A stretch of 23,861 nucleotides of DNA, taken from positions 1 through 23,861 of IMG/VR virus record IMGVR_UViG_3300042327_000559; one strand, given 5' to 3'. The position numbers and the translations under genes were made by a program. This document shows positions 1-6,372 of this stretch, piece after piece. Under the pieces are notes generated by a model that was not told the DNA's origin, did no database searches, and was given only the letters and a program-made list of their open reading frames with translations. The DNA comes from a virus. Positions within the stretch are counted from its first letter, which is position 1. Every line of letters starts with the position of its first letter.

Positions 1-143
1 GGGTATCCTTAATGATATTTGGCATTGAGCAGTACTTAATGAAAAAGGAGTGGGGGGGTACCGGGAAAAGAAGGCGGCGGGGGTCTTAGGATTCTGAAGA
101 TATGCCGTATGTCCCTAGATAGATATAGTATCTTATGTAGTAA

Positions 144-177
144 GGGGTACGGGGGGGCTGGGGGTGGGGTGGCTGGG
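144..177 (+). other. G-quadruplex-forming motif
   Basis: Runs of 4, 7, 5, 4 and 3 consecutive G (144-147, 151-157, 160-164, 166-169, 175-177) are separated by loops of 1-5 bases, which meets the usual four-tract G4 pattern. A weaker cluster lies at 52-83. The motif is visible directly; any function in replication, packaging or transcription is unknown. The contig starts only 143 bases away, so an assembly artefact should also be considered. Confidence 0.6.
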
Positions 178-362
178 TTCTGGATTTGGATCTTGAATAG
201 TCCTCTTTGTATTCTGGGAGAGAAGCCGGCTGATATATCACTAGTATATCTCTACAAAACTCCACAGCCCTAGACTATACTATGCTATACTGTACATGTA
301 CTGGTAGAGAAGTGGACTGTTGATGGAGGGGCACTTCCCTATTAGTACATAGCTAAGCCATA

Positions 363-406
363 AGGCCCAGGATTGTTCGGGATAATACCTGAATAGTCCT
401 GGGCTT
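363..406 (+). ncRNA. Long hairpin with G-U pairs, structured RNA candidate
   Basis: Arms 363-381 and 388-406 pair over 19 positions around a 6-base loop (ATAATA). The core is GCCCAGGA (365-372) with TCCTGGGC (397-404). Four pairs are G-T (364/405, 373/396, 375/394, 379/390); they are stable only in RNA copied with the plus-strand sequence, which argues for plus-strand transcription. The 3' side (CTTCTCCTTTGTG) is only weakly T-rich, so a rho-independent terminator is possible but not clear. I do not recognise an RNA family. Confidence 0.45.
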
Positions 407-680
407 CTCCTTTGTGTAGGCTAAGGCTTCTCCCATCTGGATTAGTGATGGATGATACGTGAACTATCTGAGTTAAAGATACCTCTAGTATTAAATTAAA
501 GGATGCCCTATACACACGGGTGAGTGAACCTATCTGGTTTTGTGATGGGGAAGTCCAGTTGAAGCTTATAATATAATGCTTGTAGACAAGTTAGCTCACC
601 TGTATACATGCAGTTAGGCATTGATACTCTCTCTCTGTATTAGTTGTATTAGCATATATAGAACTGTTAGAACTTGTGAT

Positions 681-726
681 TTGCGGCGAATCATATTAAA
701 GTTTTGTTTTGAGTTGCGGCGAGTCA
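681..726 (+). repeat. Direct repeat TTGCGGCGARTCA x2, operator candidate
   Basis: TTGCGGCGAATCA (681-693) and TTGCGGCGAGTCA (714-726) match at 12 of 13 positions and start exactly 33 bp apart, about three helical turns, so a protein bound to both would sit on one face of the DNA. Each copy is also part of an imperfect palindrome (GATTtgcggcGAATC for the first). The second copy overlaps the -35 box of the promoter at 714-742, a normal place for an operator. A shorter relative, TTTGCGGCGA, occurs at 1074-1083. The core TGCGGC is the strand-biased hexamer described in the findings. Confidence 0.45.
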
Positions 727-742
727 CAGAACCTGCTATAAT
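714..742 (+). promoter_or_regulatory. Sigma70-like promoter for the left plus-strand genes
   Basis: TTGCGG (714-719) and a perfect TATAAT (737-742) are separated by 17 bp. A start near 749 would give a leader of about 38 bases carrying AAGGAG (775-780) before the ATG at 787. The -35 box keeps only TTG of the consensus and is embedded in the 13-bp repeat, so the promoter may be activator-dependent or repressed. Confidence 0.5.
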
Positions 743-786
743 ACTTCTAGCTGCTAATGAGGGCAGTGATTAACAAGGAGATTAAA

Positions 787-873
787 ATGGTTTGGTTTGA
801 AATTAAAGAGTTCTTCGTAGCAATCGGTGAGACAGTAAGACACACAGCTACACAGATCTGGGCTAGATTGTAA
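787..873 (+). CDS. 28-aa microprotein, unknown function
   Basis: A short frame, MVWFEIKEFFVAIGETVRHT..., of 28 residues ends at TAA 871-873. It is preceded by a textbook Shine-Dalgarno AAGGAG (775-780) six bases before the ATG, and by the promoter at 714-742, which is the main reason to believe it is translated. The sequence is aromatic-rich and could form an amphipathic helix. It is the first gene after the promoter. I recognise no family. A regulatory leader peptide is an alternative. Confidence 0.5.
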   Translation: MVWFEIKEFFVAIGETVRHTATQIWARL

Positions 874-936
874 GAAACTGATGTTTCTGATATACTTGAT
901 TACTATTACCTATAGGAGAGTGGAAGGATTAACACT

Positions 937-1050
937 ATGAATGAAACGATTACATACGCAGGAGTTGTCTGGCTGATTTGTGGCTGGACTATTGGTAGGA
1001 TTATAGGCATATTGCTTATTGATAGATTGGATAAGCGTAATGATAAGTGA
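937..1050 (+). CDS. 37-aa single-pass membrane microprotein
   Basis: The start ATG 937 has GGAAGGA (922-928) eight bases upstream. The 37-residue product has one hydrophobic segment (about residues 8-28, with GVVWLICGWTIG and IIGILLI) followed by a charged tail (DRLDKRNDK), so it is probably a single-span inner-membrane peptide with the tail in the cytoplasm. Its end overlaps the next small frame by 11 bases, suggesting translational coupling. Family unknown; small phage membrane peptides often act on host envelope functions, but nothing here shows that. Confidence 0.5.
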   Translation: MNETITYAGVVWLICGWTIGRIIGILLIDRLDKRNDK

Positions 1051-1135
1051 GATTGTATTCATGACTGTTATGTTTGCGGCGACTTTCATTATTATTAAAG
1101 GTTTGTGCGGGATTGCAGGGAAATTGATTAAATGA
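1040..1135 (+). CDS. 31-aa hydrophobic microprotein
   Basis: ATG 1040 opens a 31-residue frame (MISEIVFMTVMFAATFIIIK...) ending at TGA 1133-1135. It overlaps the 937 gene by 11 bases and the next gene by the ATGA at 1132-1135, a typical coupled arrangement. The middle is hydrophobic (about residues 4-19) and the end is basic (GKLIK). It has no strong Shine-Dalgarno of its own, so it would depend on re-initiation. The four-base overlaps on this strand support it; otherwise evidence is thin. Confidence 0.4.
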   Translation: MISEIVFMTVMFAATFIIIKGLCGIAGKLIK

Positions 1136-1776
1136 ACTATTTGAATTTAAACATACCTACGTTCCTTGCCTACCTTGACACAGGGTTCTTGTACAACGAG
1201 GAACCTAACCATAAGAATGATGCAGTGCCAGTTGAAGTATTTAATTTTACTTCTATACCACAACGCTGTGGTTTGTTTAGCGTCATGACTGAGTGGGGAA
1301 GCCAACATGCAAGGGTTCCGATCCATTACCTACGCGCAACACCAGAAGCTACAACAGCTTACCCATTGGATTGGTTGCAGCTTTGGGATAACATGTCATA
1401 CTACGCAAGTGCCGGCATCTATGACTACCTGAAGAACAGAACAGCTATGATAATGCTGAAGGACAAGACCAGACACAAGGCTAAGTATATGTTTACTATC
1501 GACTGGTGCCTTGGACCACAATACCATGCAGGATATGGTGAGATGGCAGCAGGACACAAGTGTGCACACGTCTTTGAAGGTGAAGGTGGACAGTTCTTCA
1601 TGCAGCCAAACAACAGAGTGCTGTGGTTAGATGGTGGTGCATGGATTAGTAAAGAGTTAGCCAAGCCAGACTGGAAAGTCTTTGGCTTAGAGTTCAGCTG
1701 TGAATCTACTGGCTCACGTTGGGTATCAGAATCAGATGAAGAGTTATACTTCTACGACTTTAAGGAAAAGGTATGA
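1132..1776 (+). CDS. Unknown 214-aa protein upstream of the glycosyltransferase
   Basis: I do not recognise this protein. It is 214 residues, soluble-looking, rich in aromatic residues and in acidic patches near the end (SESDEELYFYDF), with no signal peptide or membrane span. Several His, Trp and Cys residues (for example FTIDWCLGPQYHAGYG) could line a binding site, but there is no known motif. It starts in an ATGA overlap with the preceding microprotein and ends in an ATGA overlap with the glycosyltransferase (1773-1776), so it is translated as part of that cassette and may serve the same surface- or virion-modification pathway. That link is inferred from position only. Confidence 0.7.
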   Translation: MNYLNLNIPTFLAYLDTGFLYNEEPNHKNDAVPVEVFNFTSIPQRCGLFSVMTEWGSQHARVPIHYLRATPEATTAYPLDWLQLWDNMSYYASAGIYDYLKNRTAMIMLKDKTRHKAKYMFTIDWCLGPQYHAGYGEMAAGHKCAHVFEGEGGQFFMQPNNRVLWLDGGAWISKELAKPDWKVFGLEFSCESTGSRWVSESDEELYFYDFKEKV

Positions 1777-3494
1777 AAGTTATTGTTTGTTCTATTGCTA
1801 AGAATGAAGCACAGTTTGTCAAGCGTTGGGCCGAGTCAGCTAAAGATGCTGATGAGGTATGGTTGCTTGATACTGGTAGTACTGATGACACTATTAAGAT
1901 AGCTAAAGAGTGTGGTGTTCATGTTATTGAGAAAGCATGGGAAGATTGGTCTTTTGCGGTGGCTCGAAACCATTTGCTTAATAACCTACCTGATGAGGAT
2001 GCTTGGCTTATTAACTTAGACCTTGATGAAGTATTGATTGATGGTTGGCGCGGGCATGTCGACAGTGCACCAACTGATGTCAACAGATTAAGATATGAGT
2101 ACACGTGGTCATGGAAAGAGGATGGCACACCAGGATTAAAGTATCATGGGGATAAGATTGTGCGTAGACACAGTCACCACTGGGTTAACCGTGTACATGA
2201 GGTTAACATTACAAAGCCAGGACATGAAGAGCGTCAGGCTTTCGTAGGATTACAGATCCACCATCATGCTGACAACACTAAGCCGCGCAGTCAGTATCTT
2301 CCTTTACTTCTTAAAGATGTTGAAGAGAACCCTAACAATGACCGTAATACTTATTATGCTGCAAGAGAATTGTTTTTTCACGGGCGATTTGAAGAGGCAA
2401 CTACTCTTTTCAAGCGTCACTTGATTATGCCTGAGTCTGTATGGAATGCTGAACGCGCATGGTCAATGAGATACCTAGCTAAGATGCATCCTGCTGAGGC
2501 AGAGCATTGGTTGTTGCGTGCTTGTGGTGAGTACCCACATGGTGCTGAGGTATGGACTGACCTAGCTAGACACTACTACATAGCAGAGAACTGGATTGGT
2601 ATGTACTTTGCGGCTAAGCGTGCAATTACCATACCGTACAGTGCAGGATTATATTTGACTGAGCCTGATGCTTATGGTTGGTGGCCTAATGACATGGTTG
2701 CTTTATCTGCTCATCGTATGGGTCTTGATAAGGAAGCAATACAGTATGGTGAGATTGCTCTTGCTTTAAGTCCTGATGATAAAAGATTGAAAGATAATTT
2801 ATTCTTTTATAAGTTGCGCGGATCCAAAATCAATGTAGTCATACCAACCAAGACAAACATCGGTGGCTTGACCAAGCTTGTAGGCCAGTTGCTAGCTGAC
2901 ACCATGGTGAATAAGATTATCATTGTTGCAGATGGCAGTGAAGCTTATAATAATTTAACTGCAATACCAAAGTTTAATAAGGTTATCAAGGTCATGGTCA
3001 ATGAAGGCGTTGGCATCCATGCTATGTGGAACTTAGGCATGAACATCGCAGGCTATGACGGACACATTGCATTCATCAACGATGATGTGAGTCTCGATAA
3101 AGATTGCATGTATGAATTAGGTGGGTCACTGTCAAAGAATCATGACTATGGTTTGATCTGCCCAAGCTATTCAACAGTTAAACCAACAGAGGATAGAGTT
3201 GTCACTGACACATGCCGTAGTAGATACGATGGTACTGGTGGTATGGCCGGCTTCTGCATGGTGCTGGCTGAGAACTTGGTGCCACAGTTCCGCTTTGATG
3301 AGAACATGAAGTGGTGGTATGGTGATGATGAGATAGTTGATTGGGTCACTAAGCAAAACCGTAAGTGTGTTGTTAGTGCGGCGACCAGCTGTACACATGA
3401 TGATTCTAAAACTATAAAGACCAATCCCCCAAAGGACTTTGCTGCAGCAGTAGCAAACGACAAGAGAATATACGAAGGAAAGAAGAATGCATAA
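1773..3494 (+). CDS. Two-domain glycosyltransferase (GT2-type) with helical linker
   Basis: The 573-residue protein appears to carry two family 2-type glycosyltransferase domains. The first (about 1-120) begins MKVIVCSIAKNE, has the nucleotide-sugar motif LLDTGSTDD (31-39), WSFAVARN (59-66) and a DLDE metal-binding motif (83-86), as in TPR-linked family 2 enzymes. Residues about 190-340 are helical and TPR-like. The second domain (about 352-573) starts INVVIPTKTN, has INDD (435-438) as a DxD equivalent and WYGDDE (515-520) near the expected catalytic acid. It should transfer sugars from nucleotide donors in the cytoplasm; the acceptor is unknown. It overlaps both neighbours (ATGA at 1773; the methyltransferase at 3487), implying coupled expression. 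Phage glycosyltransferases modify phage DNA, virion proteins or host surface sugars; no motif chooses between these. Confidence 0.8.
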   Translation: MKVIVCSIAKNEAQFVKRWAESAKDADEVWLLDTGSTDDTIKIAKECGVHVIEKAWEDWSFAVARNHLLNNLPDEDAWLINLDLDEVLIDGWRGHVDSAPTDVNRLRYEYTWSWKEDGTPGLKYHGDKIVRRHSHHWVNRVHEVNITKPGHEERQAFVGLQIHHHADNTKPRSQYLPLLLKDVEENPNNDRNTYYAARELFFHGRFEEATTLFKRHLIMPESVWNAERAWSMRYLAKMHPAEAEHWLLRACGEYPHGAEVWTDLARHYYIAENWIGMYFAAKRAITIPYSAGLYLTEPDAYGWWPNDMVALSAHRMGLDKEAIQYGEIALALSPDDKRLKDNLFFYKLRGSKINVVIPTKTNIGGLTKLVGQLLADTMVNKIIIVADGSEAYNNLTAIPKFNKVIKVMVNEGVGIHAMWNLGMNIAGYDGHIAFINDDVSLDKDCMYELGGSLSKNHDYGLICPSYSTVKPTEDRVVTDTCRSRYDGTGGMAGFCMVLAENLVPQFRFDENMKWWYGDDEIVDWVTKQNRKCVVSAATSCTHDDSKTIKTNPPKDFAAAVANDKRIYEGKKNA

Positions 3495-3990
3495 TGCAGC
3501 AATGGAGTTTATATTTACTGGCTTTAATAATTGGAAGGGTGATAGGACTGATCTAAATGTATTGGAGATTGGCTCACTAGATATTAACGGTAGTGTGCGC
3601 CCAATGTTTAAACCATTCCAGCTAACCTATACTGGTATTGATATGCAAGAGGGACCAGGCGTAGACATAGTGGTAGATGCTGCTAAGTTTATTAACTTTG
3701 AAGCGTATGATGTTATAGTTTGTGCTGAAGTCTTTGAACATACACCAATGTGGCCACAAATAGTTCAGAATAGTTATAATAATTTAGTTGATGGCGGAAT
3801 CTTTATCGCTACTATGGCAGGTGAGGGTAGATATCCACACTCAGCCATTGATGAGAAACCAATCAGAGACTGGGAACACTATTCAAACATAGGATGGTGG
3901 GAACTAAAGCAAACCCTTACAAAGCTTGGCTTTAAAGATGTGAAGGTAGATGTATTCGAGAATGATACCCGTTGTTTAGCTGTAAAATAA
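3487..3990 (+). CDS. Class I SAM-dependent methyltransferase
   Basis: This 167-residue protein shows a Rossmann methyltransferase pattern: motif I VLEIGSLDINGS (25-36), an acidic ribose-binding strand YTGIDM (about 48-53), a motif IV-like stretch FEAYDVIVCAEVFEHT and a post-motif DGGIFIATMAGEG. The Methyltransf_11-like order is typical of small-molecule or sugar methylation rather than DNA methylation, since no DPPY or PC motif is present. The start at 3487 is preferred because AAGGAAAG lies just upstream; ATG 3502 is possible. It overlaps the glycosyltransferase stop by 8 bases, so both probably act on one product, for example O-methylating a sugar (inference). Confidence 0.75.
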   Translation: MHNAAMEFIFTGFNNWKGDRTDLNVLEIGSLDINGSVRPMFKPFQLTYTGIDMQEGPGVDIVVDAAKFINFEAYDVIVCAEVFEHTPMWPQIVQNSYNNLVDGGIFIATMAGEGRYPHSAIDEKPIRDWEHYSNIGWWELKQTLTKLGFKDVKVDVFENDTRCLAVK

Positions 3991-4014
3991 TTGACAATAA
4001 ATAAGGAAGTCCAT

Positions 4015-4182
4015 ATGTACTATGAGAAACTAGAAGAAGTAGATAAAGAAATAGAAGCAATAGAAGCTTGGCAACAAGAACAATTAAAGAAATTGTATGC
4101 TAAGACTGCAAAGAAAATAGCTAAAGCCATGGCCAAGTTGGCTATACACATACCTGAGGAGGTTAAACGTGGACGCAAGTGA
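4015..4182 (+). CDS. Small basic helical protein, unknown
   Basis: I place the start at ATG 4015, not the in-frame TTG at 3991, because AAGGAAG (4003-4009) lies five bases before it. The 55-residue product is almost entirely helical, acidic first (YYEKLEEVDKEIEAIEAW) and lysine- and alanine-rich afterwards, ending VKRGRK; it could be a coiled coil. No family is recognised. It overlaps the next gene by 14 bases. Confidence 0.6.
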   Translation: MYYEKLEEVDKEIEAIEAWQQEQLKKLYAKTAKKIAKAMAKLAIHIPEEVKRGRK

Positions 4183-4441
4183 AGTAGCACTCAAACTAAT
4201 GTTGATGGTAGAAGAAGGATATACTTTAGATGATGCCATTGCTGACTATAAGAAAGTTATAGATGCTGTTGGTGGATCCATTACTATATCAAATGGCAAT
4301 AGCCAAGCAAGTAATGTTCTTGGTAAGACAGGTGGACGCAACGTTCCAGTTGTTAAGCATCAAGATATTAAAAGTAAATTGAATCAAACTATTGCTGCCT
4401 CAGCTGGCACCTCTGTGACATCTAACTTGGTGCAGTTCTAA
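4169..4441 (+). CDS. Unknown 90-aa protein, GTG start
   Basis: GTG 4169 follows a near-perfect Shine-Dalgarno GAGGAGG (4156-4162) by six bases, so the overlap with the upstream gene (14 bases) looks real. The first 35 residues form a likely helical hairpin (ALKLMLMVEEGYTLDDAIAD), and the remainder is Ser, Asn and Thr-rich and probably flexible. No membrane span, no recognised family. It is followed after one base by the small membrane protein at 4443, and the run 4015-4722 reads as one co-translated set of short genes. Confidence 0.6.
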   Translation: MDASEVALKLMLMVEEGYTLDDAIADYKKVIDAVGGSITISNGNSQASNVLGKTGGRNVPVVKHQDIKSKLNQTIAASAGTSVTSNLVQF

Positions 4442-4442
4442 T

Positions 4443-4625
4443 ATGAAGAAGGTTCTTTCTATTATCATCAAGACAACAGGAGATTTAGCATTCACCTATT
4501 CAGGTTTTGCGGTGCTTTATTTTACTTTGTCTGGTGATACTAGAAGGATGGCTACCATTGCAATGGTTGCGGCAAGTGTTGTGCACTATGTGCATCAGAT
4601 AGTCGAGGGTTTAAATGACAAGTAA
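4443..4625 (+). CDS. Small two-span membrane protein
   Basis: This 60-residue protein has two likely membrane helices (about 12-29 and 36-55) joined by a short polar turn containing GDTRR, with a basic start (MKK). Holins and phage membrane accessory proteins have this build, but it lies far from the lysozyme and on the opposite strand, so I do not call it a holin. It has no clear Shine-Dalgarno and starts one base after the preceding stop, suggesting translational coupling. The end overlaps a 35-aa frame by 11 bases. Confidence 0.55.
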   Translation: MKKVLSIIIKTTGDLAFTYSGFAVLYFTLSGDTRRMATIAMVAASVVHYVHQIVEGLNDK

Positions 4626-4722
4626 ACAAGTAGAAGGTCATGTCTCTACCCATGATATAGAGTATACTGCTAATCGTAAGATTAGTTGGAAGAATGATTT
4701 AGCTTTGCGGCAAAGAGGGTGA
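4615..4722 (+). CDS. 35-aa polar microprotein
   Basis: ATG 4615 starts a 35-residue frame (MTSKQVEGHVSTHDIEYTAN...) that ends at TGA 4720-4722, just before the TTG start at 4727. It overlaps the end of the membrane protein by 11 bases and otherwise fills a 101-base gap in a tightly packed operon; CGAGG at 4605-4609 could serve as ribosome site. Polar, basic at the end, no family. It is supported by packing rather than by any motif. Confidence 0.4.
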   Translation: MTSKQVEGHVSTHDIEYTANRKISWKNDLALRQRG

Positions 4723-4726
4723 GCGT

Positions 4727-5125
4727 TTGTTTCAAGAGTTTTTAGATTCATTAGATAAGAAAGACTTTGAAATTAAACGTGACATGTATCGCAATGGCAG
4801 ATTAGTTGTTGAGATGGAACAGAAACATCGTGACCAAGACTGGAAACCATCTGGTCTATCTGTAACTACAGCTAAGTGGTGGGTCTACCTGTTCTCTAAT
4901 GACGCATTCTTGGTGGTTGAAGTTGCACGTTTAAAGAAGTACATTGAAATAAATAATCAGATGGAATTAAAAACATTTGCACCCCGTAGTTACAATCCTA
5001 CAAGGGGATATTTATTATTAGCTGAGGACGTAAGTAAGCTAATGGCTAGCGAAGTGTATGATAGGCCTATTGAACGCAACACAGAGCCTCCTAGAGGGCA
5101 ACCAGGGCAATGTGGTGGAGCATAG
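4727..5125 (+). CDS. Possible PD-(D/E)XK-like small phage protein
   Basis: The frame has no upstream ATG; TTG 4727 follows AGAGGG (4714-4719) by seven bases and is the most plausible start, giving 132 residues. FEIKRD (14-19) followed by a strand VVEME (27-31) and DWKPSGLSVTTAKWW (38-52) resembles the D-x(n)-ExK core plus the W-PSG loop of small nuclease-fold proteins seen in phages. EIK (15-17) would supply the metal ligand and lysine. The C-terminus (PPRGQPGQCGGA) is disordered. This is a fold guess from pattern only; a structural, non-catalytic role is possible. It overlaps the sigma-like gene by 16 bases. Confidence 0.5.
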   Translation: MFQEFLDSLDKKDFEIKRDMYRNGRLVVEMEQKHRDQDWKPSGLSVTTAKWWVYLFSNDAFLVVEVARLKKYIEINNQMELKTFAPRSYNPTRGYLLLAEDVSKLMASEVYDRPIERNTEPPRGQPGQCGGA

Positions 5126-5505
5126 GCCATAGCGTGAAGCCAAATAACCGAGAGGTGCCATTCCTCATTGACGATCTATTGGCGATAGCAATTACTCCAA
5201 GACCTGAAAATGATTGGCAAGCTTTAATGGAAGCCATACCTGGTGATGAACCAGAAAAATCTAAAGAAACATTGCAGCCACTGCGTGAAGCAGTAGTAGA
5301 TTGCATTGATATGCTTTCACAACAAGACCATTTTATTATTGATGCTATGAACTCAGAACAAATAACATATGATGAGTTAGGCAAACGATTAGGCACATCA
5401 CTTACACATGCCTGGCGTCTACGTAATGCAGCATACAAGAACTTAGAGCAGATATTAGAACGTCATGATGTTGTAAGAACGTACCTAAGGTTAGACGATG
5501 AGTGA
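5110..5505 (+). CDS. Sigma factor region 4-like HTH protein
   Basis: Residues about 56-115 read as sigma-70 region 4: LREAVVDCIDMLSQQDHFII is the first helix pair, and ITYDELGKRLGTSLTHAWRL (85-104) is the helix-turn-helix with its recognition helix, followed by a basic helix AAYKNLEQIL. The 131-residue protein lacks regions 1-3, so it could bind -35 DNA and the RNA polymerase flap but could not melt a promoter alone; an anti-sigma or co-activator role is equally possible. It sits in the plus-strand operon, overlapping its neighbours by 16 and 8 bases. It is the obvious candidate to redirect host polymerase to the late minus-strand genes. Confidence 0.6.
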   Translation: MWWSIGHSVKPNNREVPFLIDDLLAIAITPRPENDWQALMEAIPGDEPEKSKETLQPLREAVVDCIDMLSQQDHFIIDAMNSEQITYDELGKRLGTSLTHAWRLRNAAYKNLEQILERHDVVRTYLRLDDE

Positions 5506-5782
5506 TGAGTGGGCTAAAGAAGTCTTGCATGATAAAGACTTACATGATTTATCTTTAACATCTGAACGTATTGTTCGCGACAATGAGCATGGCATCACTG
5601 TTAACTTAGGTTTGTCTAATGAGTTTTGTATTAACCTTTGTCAACGTTGGACTAAAGCTATGTTGTTTGCTGACTGGCAATCAACTATCATGGTGCATGC
5701 ATTCTTTCAAAGCTTTATAGATTACCTTGATGAGTATTTAAAGGAAGAGGGAATTGACTTTAGGGAATACCCTGAGTTATAA
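5498..5782 (+). CDS. Unknown 94-aa protein
   Basis: A 94-residue acidic protein that begins in an ATGAGTGA overlap with the sigma-like gene. The second half is helical and amphipathic (WTKAMLFADWQSTIMVHAFF, then DYLDEYLKEEG). There are two Cys residues (FCINLC) but no metal motif. No family recognised. The tight coupling suggests it may bind or modulate the sigma-like protein; there is no direct evidence. Its last codons contain the promoter for the next gene. Confidence 0.6.
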   Translation: MSDEWAKEVLHDKDLHDLSLTSERIVRDNEHGITVNLGLSNEFCINLCQRWTKAMLFADWQSTIMVHAFFQSFIDYLDEYLKEEGIDFREYPEL

Positions 5783-5783
5783 T
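5754..5783 (+). promoter_or_regulatory. Consensus promoter for a leaderless transcript
   Basis: TTGACT (5754-5759) and a perfect TATAAT (5778-5783) are 18 bp apart. The TATAAT ends only seven bases before ATG 5791, so transcription would start at or one base before the ATG. No Shine-Dalgarno precedes this ATG, whereas most neighbours have one or overlap the preceding gene. Together these predict a leaderless mRNA for the zinc-finger/HTH gene, a common arrangement in Actinobacteria. Confidence 0.6.
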
Positions 5784-5790
5784 ATTAACA

Positions 5791-6372
5791 ATGAAGAAAG
5801 CAATCAAGTATTATAGATGCCGTGCATGCAACAAAGATTTTTCTGCGCCGATCCGTCAAGGTAGAGACCCACAGTATTGCTCTGATGAATGCAGGGGTAC
5901 TGTTCCACATCAGAAACCAAGACCAACGATATGGTATTTGAATTGCAAGTATTGTAAAAAAGATTGGTCAATGGAACGTGTTAAACAAAGTGGACGCAAG
6001 CCACACTTCTGTCCTGACTGTTATGATGTAGCTAGTAAAGAACGTCATAAGAAAAGACAGAAGGAACGTGACAGAAGTTATACTCCTGAAAAGGAACGTT
6101 CTTATGGTGAAGAAAAGATGGTCATGTGGTTGCCAGCTGAACCGTTAATAAAAGCATTGAAGCAAGGTCATATTAAAGATGAAGACTGGGCTATCCCAAC
6201 ATCTCGTGACCGCAGTTTAATAACATACATGGCTATTAAATTAGGTCTTGAGTATACTTCTGTTGCTCGTTACCTAGAACCAGGTGCAACAATCAGTGCA
6301 TATAAAGCTGATGAGTTTGCTATCCGTTTACGGATTGCATCCTATGCTTATCTGGGGAATGGGGTTTTATAA
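5791..6372 (+). CDS. Zinc-finger / HTH DNA-binding protein, apparent +1 frameshift
   Basis: Two zinc-binding clusters are visible: C10, C13, C30, C34 and C52, C55, C74, C77. A basic linker (about 84-107) follows, then a helix-turn-helix-like part (about 141-180: ITYMAIKLGLEYTSVARYLE, then AYKADEFAIRL). In this frame the protein ends poorly with RIASYAYLGNGVL, but in the +1 frame from base 6332 it continues GLHPMLIWG, a typical end for this type of phage HTH domain. I therefore think the intact gene ran 5791-6553 with one extra base near 6331 (about 253 residues). The start is supported by the promoter at 5754-5783 rather than a ribosome site. It probably acts as a transcription regulator. Confidence 0.7.
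   Translation: MKKAIKYYRCRACNKDFSAPIRQGRDPQYCSDECRGTVPHQKPRPTIWYLNCKYCKKDWSMERVKQSGRKPHFCPDCYDVASKERHKKRQKERDRSYTPEKERSYGEEKMVMWLPAEPLIKALKQGHIKDEDWAIPTSRDRSLITYMAIKLGLEYTSVARYLEPGATISAYKADEFAIRLRIASYAYLGNGVL

Larger units (their letters stand above)
1..786. other. Left non-coding region
   Basis: I find no convincing open reading frame or tRNA here. The first 180 bases hold several runs of G (52-58, 79-83, 144-147, 151-157, 160-164, 166-169), very unlike the A+T-rich rest of the window. Further right are a strong hairpin (363-406), tandem TATACT-like boxes (about 274-291), TATAAT-like boxes (567-577) without a good -35 box, and the 13-bp direct repeat plus promoter at 681-742. The region could be a leader, a non-coding RNA locus or a genome end; the sequence does not decide which. 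Confidence 0.6.

Noticed and set aside
249-310. 7-bp inverted repeat TCTCTAC / GTAGAGA
   Set aside because: The loop is 48 bases and the stem short; it could arise by chance and has no supporting G-U pairs.
361-410. tRNA gene suggested by GTTCGGGAT in the hairpin
   Set aside because: The bases form one long stem; no D-arm, anticodon arm or acceptor stem can be drawn.
1425-1664. Minus-strand 79-codon frame opposite the 214-aa gene
   Set aside because: The plus-strand gene is anchored by overlaps at both ends; the antisense frame has no ribosome site or neighbours.
3991-4019. TTGACA at 3991 as a promoter for the 55-aa gene
   Set aside because: The -35 box is perfect, but the best -10 at 17 bp (TATGTA) overlaps the start codon and is poor, while a good ribosome site shows the gene is translated from a longer mRNA.
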